From Corynebacterium sp. P4-C1 (lineage in GTDB: Bacteria > Actinomycetota > Actinomycetes > Mycobacteriales > Mycobacteriaceae), in the NCBI RefSeq assembly GCF_030503595.1, contig NZ_CP129966.1, positions 248,001 through 312,000 on the forward strand: DNA of 64,000 nt. Reading direction: 5' to 3'. Both the position numbers and the translations under genes were made by a program. The notes beneath the pieces were generated by a model that saw nothing but the letters and a program-made list of their open reading frames with translations, was not told the origin of the DNA and did not search any database. Of the stretch, positions 34,149 through 42,041 are shown piece after piece (within the stretch, counting starts at the first letter, position 1; each line of letters opens with the position of its first letter).

Positions 34149-34928
34149 TCAGTCCGCCTGGATGACATCGACTCCGAGTTCGGTGAGCTCGGTGACGAAA
34201 GACGGGGGAGCGTCGGTGTCCGTGACAACGACGTCGATGCTGTCGAGGGCGGCGAAACTCACCAGGTAGTCGCTTCCGAGCTTGGAGGAGTCGCACAGCA
34301 CCACGACTTTCCGGGCGTTGGTCACCATGGCTGATTTCACGGCGGCTTCCTGCGCGTCGGCGGTGGACAGCCCGTGGTCGACGGTGAGGGCGTTGGTGCC
34401 CATGAAGGCGACGTCGGCACGCAAAAGCGCGAGCGTTCGGAGCGCGGTATCGCCGACGACGGCTTGCGTGATGGCGCGTACTGTGCCACCGAGAAGCTGG
34501 ACATTGATTTCGCCCGTACTGGACAGGTCGACCGCGATGGGTAGTGAGTTGGTCACGAATGACAGCGACGCAGCGACGGGAACGTCTTTGATCATGCCCG
34601 CGAGCACGTTGATGGTCGTGCCGGAGTCAAGGAAGACGGAACCGCCCGAGGTGGGCAAGAATTGGAGCGCGGCTTTCGCGATGGCGGTCTTGGCTGTCGT
34701 CGCGGAGCGCAACCGGGCGTCGAGGGGAAGTTCCGTCGTCAGGTACGACTGGCTGGAAACAGCTCCGCCGTGAACGCGCTGCACGATGCCCTCGCGGTCG
34801 AGCACGGCGAGGTCGCGCCGAATGGTTTCGGCGGTGACGTCAAATTTCGTGGAGAGTTCGGTGACGTTGACGCGTCCCTCCACGGCGGTAAGGGACGCGA
34901 TCTGACGGCGCCGTTCTTCGGCGTACAT
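34149..34928 (-). CDS. DeoR-family regulator (FruR or SugR)
   Basis: The 259-residue protein has the DeoR helix-turn-helix (YAEERRRQIASLTAVEGRVN, FDVTAETIRRDLAVLDREG) and a C-terminal sugar-phosphate-sensing domain (VFLDSGTTINVLA, AFMGTNALTVDHG). It starts at ATG 34928, with GGAAGG eight bases upstream. In C. glutamicum two such regulators flank this region: SugR next to lexA and FruR next to fruK. Here one gene is adjacent to both, so I cannot tell which it is. A shared TGCCCGTTT occurs on both sides of the gene (34073 and 35033). Confidence 0.88.
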   Translation of the reverse strand: MYAEERRRQIASLTAVEGRVNVTELSTKFDVTAETIRRDLAVLDREGIVQRVHGGAVSSQSYLTTELPLDARLRSATTAKTAIAKAALQFLPTSGGSVFLDSGTTINVLAGMIKDVPVAASLSFVTNSLPIAVDLSSTGEINVQLLGGTVRAITQAVVGDTALRTLALLRADVAFMGTNALTVDHGLSTADAQEAAVKSAMVTNARKVVVLCDSSKLGSDYLVSFAALDSIDVVVTDTDAPPSFVTELTELGVDVIQAD

Positions 34929-35059
34929 GGGCACTTCCTTCCGAGCCTCGGGCATGTGCGTGCGAGGCACTCATACACTTGCCCCATTATTCCTTTTAGG
35001 CTTGAAAAATCACGCCCGAGCGTGTCTGTCTGTGCCCGTTTCACCCCCGGAAGGGGAGG

Positions 35060-35734
35060 CTAGAGTTTGCGGAAAACGGAGACGACCAGGCCCATGATTT
35101 CCGCGTCGTCGCCCTTAATGGGGGCGAAGGCATCGTTATGGGGGAGGAGCCACACGCCGGAGGAGTCTTTGTGGAATTCCTTGACGGTCGCCTCACCGTC
35201 GATAAGCGCGGCGACGAACTGGCCCTCCTCAGCGACGGGCTGTGTGCGGACCGCGACCCAGTCCCCGTCGAGGATGCCGGCGTCCCGCATCGACTCCCCG
35301 ACAACCTGGAGCAAGTAGAGGTCCCCGTCACCGACGAGCTCTTCCGGGAGAGGGAAGTACTCGGAGACGTTCTCCTCCGCGAGGATCGGGTTCCCGGCGG
35401 CGATTTGGCCCAGCACCGGGATGTAGCGGGGCGCCGCCGCGTCCTCTGGCGTCGGGCTGGCCTTGCGGTTTTTGCGTGATCCGGACTCGGGCAAGTGGCG
35501 AAGATCGACCGCGCGGGGCTTGTTCGGGTCCCTGCGCAAAAAGCCCTTCTTTTCGAGCTCCTTGAGCTGGTACGCCACCGACGACGTCGACTGCAAGCCG
35601 GCAGCATCCCCGATCTCGCGGATGCTCGGCGGATAGCCGCGCAGCACTACCGCGTCCTGGATGACCTCGAGAATGCGGCGCTGACGTTCAGTCAACGACT
35701 TCAGGTCCGGCTTCTTGTCTTCTCGCTTCGGCAT
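35060..35734 (-). CDS. lexA: SOS repressor LexA
   Basis: The 224-residue LexA has a winged-helix domain ([29 protein letters not shown]), the Ala-Gly cleavage site (GQIAAGNPI), and the Ser-Lys dyad ([11 protein letters not shown] and [11 protein letters not shown]). ATG 35734 ([18 protein letters not shown]) is the likely start, with AGAGGA upstream. A longer frame to 35848 is not LexA-like. It diverges from the divS-like gene, with LexA boxes between. Confidence 0.96.
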   Translation of the reverse strand: MPKREDKKPDLKSLTERQRRILEVIQDAVVLRGYPPSIREIGDAAGLQSTSSVAYQLKELEKKGFLRRDPNKPRAVDLRHLPESGSRKNRKASPTPEDAAAPRYIPVLGQIAAGNPILAEENVSEYFPLPEELVGDGDLYLLQVVGESMRDAGILDGDWVAVRTQPVAEEGQFVAALIDGEATVKEFHKDSSGVWLLPHNDAFAPIKGDDAEIMGLVVSVFRKL

Positions 35735-35852
35735 TGGGTGCGTCCTCTTTTCTCTCCATGGTGATCGTCCGTTGGGGTGGGGGTGAAACCCTTCATCAAC
35801 TTGGACGACGCTGCCCGGCGTTCGGTTCCCTTGACTCTTGTTTACCACGAAT

Positions 35853-35868
35853 GAGCAAATTTGTTCGA
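35853..35868. promoter_or_regulatory. LexA-like half-conserved box (lexA side)
   Basis: GAGCAAATTTGTTCGA matches the right half of the corynebacterial SOS box (TGTTCGA) perfectly and the left half poorly. It lies about 120 bases before lexA. Autoregulation is expected for lexA. Confidence 0.45.
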
Positions 35869-35930
35869 AATATTCGGAGCACGCCTAGACAAATTTTGGC
35901 CGCCTTGCTATAAATCGAACATAGAAGCTA

Positions 35931-35946
35931 TCGAACACTTAATCGA
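35931..35946. promoter_or_regulatory. LexA box (divS side)
   Basis: TCGAACACTTAATCGA matches the consensus TCGAACA-NN-TGTTCGA except at two positions. It is one of three ATCGAAC direct copies in the region (35914, 35930, 35942). It lies about 65 bases before the divS-like gene, which fits SOS induction of that gene. Confidence 0.55.
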
Positions 35947-36011
35947 ACACATTCTAGGACGTGGTTGAAGCGTCTCTTAGAATCGCAGTCGAACAACAGA
36001 AAGGAACTCTC

Positions 36012-36383
36012 ATGACTATCTCTATCGCACGTTCTAGCAGCGCCGACTCCTCCTCGATGAAACCCGCATCTCGTGTGCAGCCGGCTGATGTCTGGGACCT
36101 TGACCGGCGTTCGAGCGCGCTCCGGAACCGTCCCACCGTTCGAACCTTGGGGCCGGATAATCGAAAATATGAGCACCGCGACGCGCCGGACAGGGTTGAG
36201 TTCGGTGGCAACGCTGATTCGTTCGAATCCCGGCGCGAGACCGCCGGTGCGACTGTCCTTGGCGCGCTTTTCGGCGTGGCACTGATCGTCGGTTCGGCAT
36301 TCGGCGGGGCGTTCTCCGGCGGGGACGCCGGGTTCGTCTCCGACAACGCCGGCACCCAGATGGCGGCCGTGTCCCAGCACTAA
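36012..36383 (+). CDS. DivS-like SOS cell-division suppressor candidate
   Basis: The 123-residue protein has a polar N-terminal region and one membrane segment (about 79-99, TVLGALFGVALIVGSAFGGAF) followed by a short outer tail. It sits between lexA (divergent) and nrdR, the position of divS in C. glutamicum, whose product halts division during the SOS response. A LexA-like box lies upstream. Identification rests on position and topology, since the sequence itself is not distinctive. AAGGA precedes ATG 36012. Confidence 0.65.
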   Translation: MTISIARSSSADSSSMKPASRVQPADVWDLDRRSSALRNRPTVRTLGPDNRKYEHRDAPDRVEFGGNADSFESRRETAGATVLGALFGVALIVGSAFGGAFSGGDAGFVSDNAGTQMAAVSQH

Positions 36384-36498
36384 AGAAAGCATGTGCGCGG
36401 ACCCGTCCCGCACTAAGCCGACCATGGGGGAGGGCGTATGCATTCCGCGTCCTGTCGGCGCGTCTTGGCGGCGGATCTGGGGAGTAAGATCTTAAGCC

Positions 36499-36963
36499 GT
36501 GCACTGTCCTTTCTGCCAGAACGATAGCTCCCGTGTCTCCGACTCCCGTCTCGTCGAGGGGGGCGCAGCCATTCGCCGCCGCCGCGAGTGTACGGAGTGC
36601 GGCGGACGCTTCACCACCATGGAAAAAGCGGTCCTGACCGTGGTGAAGCGCAACGGGGTCAGCGAACCCTTCGACCGCGACAAACTCATCGTCGGTGTGC
36701 GCCGCGCATGCCAAGGCCGAGATGTGTCCGATGATGCGTTGAAGCGCCTCGCACAAGAGGTCGAGGAGATCGTGCGCAGTCACGGCAGCTCACAGATCCC
36801 TTCCAACGAGATCGGCCTGGCCATCCTCGAGCCGCTGCGGGCGCTCGACGAGGTCGCCTATCTGCGCTTTGCGTCGGTGTACAAATCTTTCGAGAGCGCT
36901 GACGACTTCGAATCCGAAATCCGCCTCATGAGGCGCAAGGACCGCGGCATGGAGGAGCTGTAA
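36499..36963 (+). CDS. nrdR: Transcriptional repressor NrdR
   Basis: The 154-residue NrdR represses ribonucleotide reductase genes. It has the zinc ribbon [15 protein letters not shown] with [12 protein letters not shown] and the ATP-cone domain ([20 protein letters not shown]). GTG 36499 begins directly with HCPFCQ, as expected for the family. Confidence 0.96.
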   Translation: MHCPFCQNDSSRVSDSRLVEGGAAIRRRRECTECGGRFTTMEKAVLTVVKRNGVSEPFDRDKLIVGVRRACQGRDVSDDALKRLAQEVEEIVRSHGSSQIPSNEIGLAILEPLRALDEVAYLRFASVYKSFESADDFESEIRLMRRKDRGMEEL

Positions 36964-37024
36964 GTCCACGGCATTAAGTGAGCACAGTGAGTGCGGCAAG
37001 TGATCGCGGGCTCCGCCCGGCGTC

Positions 37025-40000
37025 TTAGAGCTTGTCGATCATTTTCTCGATGCGCCGCGGGCTCACTGGCTTAGCGGTGCCCAGGCGCTGCGCGAACAGA
37101 CTCACACGAAGCTCCTGAATACGCCAGAGGATGTCTTTGACCGCCCGTGATTTCGCGCGTTGGGCAGGCAGGCGCTTCAGCTTGGCGTCGAGCGTGCTCT
37201 TCACCTCGTCGACGACGGACTGACGGTCGGCGTCGCGGTCGGGGTCGAGATTCATGTCCTCGAGGCGCACCTGGATGGCGGACATGTACCGCGGGAGGTG
37301 CTGGAGATTCTCCATGCCGTGGACTGTGATGGCGTTCTTGGGCAGGAGAAACGCCATTTGCTGTCGGATGTCGTCGATGGCGGGGCCCGACCAGTTCTCC
37401 AGTTCGGCGGCGATGTTGATGTATTCAACGACTCCGCCGGAAATTCCGACGACGGACCGCCGGACGACCCCGGGAACCTGGGGTTTCACGGCGTCGAGAA
37501 GCTTCTTGAATTCTGCGGGCGTGCGGACCGGGCCTCCGTTGGCCATCATGAGATCGCGGATCGCAGCCACGCGCGCATCTTCGACGAGTCCCGCCGCGCC
37601 ACCGTGGGGATACTTATCGACGGCCACCCGCTGCCGCAACGGCAGCCCCTTCGTCATCTGTGCGGCGTTGACCGGGATGTGGCGCATGAGCATGGCCAAG
37701 GTGGCCGTCATCATGGAGGCGTCGGCGGCGGCTTTGGTGGGGAAGACCTTCACGCGGACACCGTCGGCGGTGGCCTCGAGTGCGGGGTAGGCATCGACGT
37801 GGTTGCCTTCGATCTCGGTGGTGACTGTCTCGGGCACGGCGCCGAGAGTGTCGTCGGTCCACTCGGCCACGGATCCGGATTCGGCTTTCTTAGTGGCTTT
37901 GGACACGGACGAGGTGATGTGGCCGGCCTGGCGCTTTTTTAGTGCGGCGAGGCTCTTGTCGTGGTCGATGATCTTGCCGCGCCGGTCGACAGCGGCGAAC
38001 GTCATAGTCAGGTGAGCAGGCAGGGACTCGGATCGGAAGTCGGTCGCGTTGATGCCGTGGCCGCCCAAGGAGCGGAGGACTTCGGCGAGTTGCTCGGTGA
38101 TGGGGGCTTCGAAAGGCAGCAGCTTGCCCATGGCGCGTTCGGCGAATTCCGGTGCTGGAACAACAGTCTTGCGCAGCGCCTTGGGCAGGGAGCGGATGAG
38201 CTCGGTGACGAGTTCTTCGCGCACGCCGGGCACGAGCCAGTCGAAATCGGTGTTCTCCAGTCCGGCCAGCAAGGGAACGGGAACGAGGACGGTAACACCG
38301 TCGAAGGGGTCTCCCGGTTCGAATTTGTACTGCAGGTCGTAGTTGATGGAACCTTGGCGCCATTTGTCGGGGAAGGCGGCTTCGGAGGAGTCGGGGGAGG
38401 CGTCGCTAAGCAGTGCCTCCGGGTCGAAGTCGAGGAAAGACGCGTCCTTCTGGCGCTTCTTCTTCCACCACGCGTCGAAGTGGCGGCCGGTGCCGATGTC
38501 GGCGGGGATGCGCTCGTCGTAGAACTCGAACAAGGTGTCCTCGTCGACGACGATGCCGCGGCGGCGGACTTTCTCCTCGACGGCGGCGGCTTCCTCGAGG
38601 AGTTCGGCGTTGTGCTTCAGGAAGGCGTGGTGGGCGTTCCATTCGCCGTCGATGAGCGCGTGTCGGATGAACAAGTCGCGGGCGGCTTCCATGTCGACGC
38701 GGTGGTAGGGCACCAGCCGGTCGGCGACGACGGTGACGCCGTAGAGCATCGACTTCTGGTGGACCATCGGCGCGGCGCGCTTTTGCGACCACACGGGTTC
38801 GGAATAGGTGTGCTTGAGCAGGTCGCGGGCGAGCTTTTCCACCCAGGAAGGGTCGATCGCGGCGGCATCGCGGGCCCACAGTCGGGACGTTTCGACGAGT
38901 TCGGCGGCCATGACGAATTCAGGCGGCTTCTTCGCCAGGGAGGAGCCGGGGAAGATCATGAAGCGCGTGCCGCGGGCACCCTTGAACTCTTTGGAGTTGC
39001 CGTCGCGGGCGCCGATATTGGACAGCAGACCCGTGAGCAGGGACTGGTGGATCGCGTTCGGATCGCGTTCGCCAGCGTCGGCATGACGCAGGTTGGTCCA
39101 GCCGAGTTGCTTTTCAGCGTCGCGGAGCTGGCGGACGAGGTCGAACCACTCCCGGATGCGCATGTAGTGCAGGAATTCTTTCTTCATGCGCTTGCGGAAG
39201 GCGTTGCCGGACAGTTCGTCGCGGGAGTCCTTGATGTAGTCCCAGAGGTTGAGCGAGGCGAGAAAGTCGGAGGTCTTGTCCTTGAACCGGGCGTGCGCTT
39301 GGTCGGCTTGCGCCTGGAATTCCAGGGGGCGTTCGCGGACGTCCTGGATGGTCATGGCGGCGACGATGACGGTGACGTCGGCGAGCACTCCGAGGCGGTC
39401 GGCCTCGACGAGCATGCGCGCCATGCGCGGATCGACGGGAATGCGGGCGATGTCGCGGCCGACTGGGGTGAGCACGGGCGCGCCGTGGTCCTCTTTGTCG
39501 GTGATGGCGCCGAGTTCGTGGAGGAGCAAGAGGCCGTCGCGCACGGCCTTCGCATCGGGCGGCTGCACGAAGGGGAAGTCGGCGACATCGCCCAGGCGCA
39601 GGTTGATCATCTGCAGGATGACGCTGGCGAGATTGGTGCGCAGGATTTCCGGGTCGGTGAATTCGGGGCGGGCGTTGAAGTTGTCTTCGGAGTAGAGGCG
39701 GATGGCGATGCCGTCGGCGGTGCGGCCCGAACGGCCGGAGCGCTGGTTGGCGCTGGCCTGGGAGATCTCCTCGATGGGCAGGCGCTGCACTTTCGTGCGG
39801 GTTGAATACCGGGAAATGCGGGCGAGGCCGGTGTCCACCACGTAGTGGATTCCTGGCACGGTCAGGGAGGTCTCAGCGATATTAGTGGCCAGCACGATGC
39901 GGCGCCCGGAGTGCGGCGAGAACACGCGGTGCTGTTCGGCGTTGGAGAGCCGACCGAACAGGGGTGTGACTTCAATACCGCGCCAGTGCTGTTTCTCGAT

Positions 40001-40945
40001 GACTTCCATGGCGTCCCGGATGTCGCGTTCGGAGGCGAAGAAGCACAGGATGTCGCCGTCGCCTTCGCGCATGAGTTCCTTGAGGGCATCGATAAGCCCG
40101 TCGAGCATGTCGATGTCGACGACCTTCGTTTCACCGTTCTTCCCCGCGATCTGCGTCTCCAGCGGGCGGTAGCGGATCTCGACGGGGTAGGTGCGGCCGG
40201 AGACCTCGATGACGGGCGCGGGTTTTCCGTTGGGGGAGGAGAAGTGGTCGGCGAAGCGCTCGGGGTCGATGGTGGCGGAGGTGATGATCACCTTCAGGTC
40301 GGGCCGCGCGGGCAGAAGCCGTTTGAGGTAGCCGAGCAGGAAGTCGATGTTCAGGGAGCGTTCGTGCGCCTCGTCGATGATGATCGTGTCGTAGGCATTG
40401 AGGTAACGGTCGCGCTGCATTTCGGCGAGCAGGATGCCGTCGGTCATGAGTTTGACGGCGGTGGTGGAGGAGACGCGGTCGTCGAAACGGATGGCGTAGC
40501 CGACGGTCTCGCCGATGTTTTGGCCGAGTTCGTTGGCGATGCGCTCGGCGACGGTTCGTGCGGCGATGCGCCGGGGCTGGGTGTGGCCGATCAGGCCGCG
40601 GCGTCCACGCCCGAGCGCGAGGAGCATTTTTGGGATCTGGGTGGTCTTGCCAGAGCCGGTTTCGCCGGCGATGATGACGACCTGGTTGTCGCGGATGAGC
40701 TCCTTGATGTCGTCGCGTCGTGCGGAGACGGGGAGGGCTTCGGGATACTCGATCGCGGGCACATGCTTATCGACGTCCGCGACTTTCTCCGCTTCTGTGT
40801 CCATGTCCGCGCTGATCTGGCTGAGCGCGTGCGGGGACCGCGCCTTTTTCAGGCGCCGCTGGAACCGCCGGACGCTCGCGATGGGCAGCTCGTCGAGTCG
40901 GCGGTATAGATCGTCACGGGTGAGTTCAGGTTTCGTCATAGTCAA
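37025..40945 (-). CDS. hrpA: ATP-dependent RNA helicase HrpA
   Basis: This 1306-residue DEAH-box helicase has Walker A IIAGETGSGKTTQIPKM, the DEAH motif IIIDEAHERSLNIDF, SAT motif IITSATIDPERF, and motif VI QRSGRSGRTADG, followed by the HA2, OB and long HrpA C-terminal (DUF3418) regions. HrpA helps resolve stalled ribosomes and process mRNA. The start is ATG 40945 or the second ATG at 40939. It lies next to oxyR on the same strand, as in relatives. Confidence 0.95.
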   Translation of the reverse strand: MTMTKPELTRDDLYRRLDELPIASVRRFQRRLKKARSPHALSQISADMDTEAEKVADVDKHVPAIEYPEALPVSARRDDIKELIRDNQVVIIAGETGSGKTTQIPKMLLALGRGRRGLIGHTQPRRIAARTVAERIANELGQNIGETVGYAIRFDDRVSSTTAVKLMTDGILLAEMQRDRYLNAYDTIIIDEAHERSLNIDFLLGYLKRLLPARPDLKVIITSATIDPERFADHFSSPNGKPAPVIEVSGRTYPVEIRYRPLETQIAGKNGETKVVDIDMLDGLIDALKELMREGDGDILCFFASERDIRDAMEVIEKQHWRGIEVTPLFGRLSNAEQHRVFSPHSGRRIVLATNIAETSLTVPGIHYVVDTGLARISRYSTRTKVQRLPIEEISQASANQRSGRSGRTADGIAIRLYSEDNFNARPEFTDPEILRTNLASVILQMINLRLGDVADFPFVQPPDAKAVRDGLLLLHELGAITDKEDHGAPVLTPVGRDIARIPVDPRMARMLVEADRLGVLADVTVIVAAMTIQDVRERPLEFQAQADQAHARFKDKTSDFLASLNLWDYIKDSRDELSGNAFRKRMKKEFLHYMRIREWFDLVRQLRDAEKQLGWTNLRHADAGERDPNAIHQSLLTGLLSNIGARDGNSKEFKGARGTRFMIFPGSSLAKKPPEFVMAAELVETSRLWARDAAAIDPSWVEKLARDLLKHTYSEPVWSQKRAAPMVHQKSMLYGVTVVADRLVPYHRVDMEAARDLFIRHALIDGEWNAHHAFLKHNAELLEEAAAVEEKVRRRGIVVDEDTLFEFYDERIPADIGTGRHFDAWWKKKRQKDASFLDFDPEALLSDASPDSSEAAFPDKWRQGSINYDLQYKFEPGDPFDGVTVLVPVPLLAGLENTDFDWLVPGVREELVTELIRSLPKALRKTVVPAPEFAERAMGKLLPFEAPITEQLAEVLRSLGGHGINATDFRSESLPAHLTMTFAAVDRRGKIIDHDKSLAALKKRQAGHITSSVSKATKKAESGSVAEWTDDTLGAVPETVTTEIEGNHVDAYPALEATADGVRVKVFPTKAAADASMMTATLAMLMRHIPVNAAQMTKGLPLRQRVAVDKYPHGGAAGLVEDARVAAIRDLMMANGGPVRTPAEFKKLLDAVKPQVPGVVRRSVVGISGGVVEYINIAAELENWSGPAIDDIRQQMAFLLPKNAITVHGMENLQHLPRYMSAIQVRLEDMNLDPDRDADRQSVVDEVKSTLDAKLKRLPAQRAKSRAVKDILWRIQELRVSLFAQRLGTAKPVSPRRIEKMIDKL

Positions 40946-41000
40946 CGCGCGAGTCTACCCGCCGGCTGGTGGCAGCTAGCGCGCAGCTGCCGGGCGCACG

Positions 41001-41942
41001 TTACGCGCGCTTGTCGACGGTCGCGTTGAACGCCTCATTGATTACCTCCCCGAGTGCGGCGAATTCGTCGGCGCGGGTGGAGGAGGAGCGGTGGACGAGG
41101 CCGATGTTGCGGGAGGCGATCACCGTGTCGCTGAAGTTGGCGATGGCCACGTGCGGGCGGGCGCATTCGACGCGGACGGCGGAGGCCGGCAGCAGGGTCC
41201 CGCCGTAGCCGGCGGCGACGAGCTGGATGATGGTGGTCAGCGACGATGCCCGGGTGACGGTGTCGGTCATGCCTGCCACGTCGAGGTTGGCGGTGCGGCA
41301 CAGGTCCATGATCTGGTCGCGGAGGCAGTGGCCGTCGTCCATGAGGAGCATGTCGAGCTGATCGAGCTCCGACAGCGTGACGTCGTCGCGTCCGGCGAGG
41401 GGGTGGTCTTCCTCCACGGCGATGGCGAAGTCCTCGGTGTAGAGGGGGATTTCGGTGAGCCCGGTGGTGCCGGTCGGGAAGGCAATGAGCGCGGCGTCGA
41501 GCTGCCCGTTGCGGAGCTGTTCCATGAGCGCTGGAGTGGTCTCCTCGACGATCTTCGGCTCGATCTCCGGGTAGCGCTCTTTGGCGAGGCGCAGAAGATC
41601 AGGGAGCAGATACGGGGCGATGGTGGGGATGATGCCCAGGGTGATCTGCCCGGTGAGGACGCCTTGTGCGCCGCGTGAGTGCTGGACGAACGCTTCGGCC
41701 GCCTCCAGCGTGGCTTGGGCGTAGGGGAGGAGGCGCTCGCCGACGGGAGTGACGATGACCTTGCGCGTGGACCGTTCGATGAGCTGGATGCCCAGTCCGG
41801 TCTCCAGGGTGACGAGAGCCTGGGAGAGGGAGGGCTGGGAGATGTGCAGCTGGTTCGCGGCGGTGCCGAAGTGGCGGTGCTCGGCGATGGTGACGAACGT
41901 GCGGATCTGTGCCAGCGTCGGTCGGTACTCCTTGTTGGTCAT
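41001..41942 (-). CDS. oxyR: LysR-family peroxide regulator OxyR
   Basis: The 313-residue LysR protein has an N-terminal HTH (YRPTLAQIRTFVTIAEHRHFGTAA region, HISQPSLSQALVTLE) and an OxyR-type effector domain with LLMDDGHCLRDQIMDLC, which places the peroxidatic and resolving Cys in the expected spacing. In corynebacteria OxyR represses kat and dps-type genes. It lies 55 bases before hrpA on the same strand. Confidence 0.93.
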   Translation of the reverse strand: MTNKEYRPTLAQIRTFVTIAEHRHFGTAANQLHISQPSLSQALVTLETGLGIQLIERSTRKVIVTPVGERLLPYAQATLEAAEAFVQHSRGAQGVLTGQITLGIIPTIAPYLLPDLLRLAKERYPEIEPKIVEETTPALMEQLRNGQLDAALIAFPTGTTGLTEIPLYTEDFAIAVEEDHPLAGRDDVTLSELDQLDMLLMDDGHCLRDQIMDLCRTANLDVAGMTDTVTRASSLTTIIQLVAAGYGGTLLPASAVRVECARPHVAIANFSDTVIASRNIGLVHRSSSTRADEFAALGEVINEAFNATVDKRA

Positions 41943-42041
41943 GCTCTTAAAGTACTAGCATTGATAGGTTGCTGTGGGAAATTAGCGCAAATATTTTGGT
42001 GTATTTGAACGCAGTTTTCGCTCCTGCTTTAAGTCATGCTT

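Noticed and set aside
37961..39805. Long open frame of 614 codons opposite hrpA
   Set aside because: It is a GC-rich shadow in the complementary frame of hrpA, with Val/Gly/Glu/Asp-rich low-complexity sequence and no domain.
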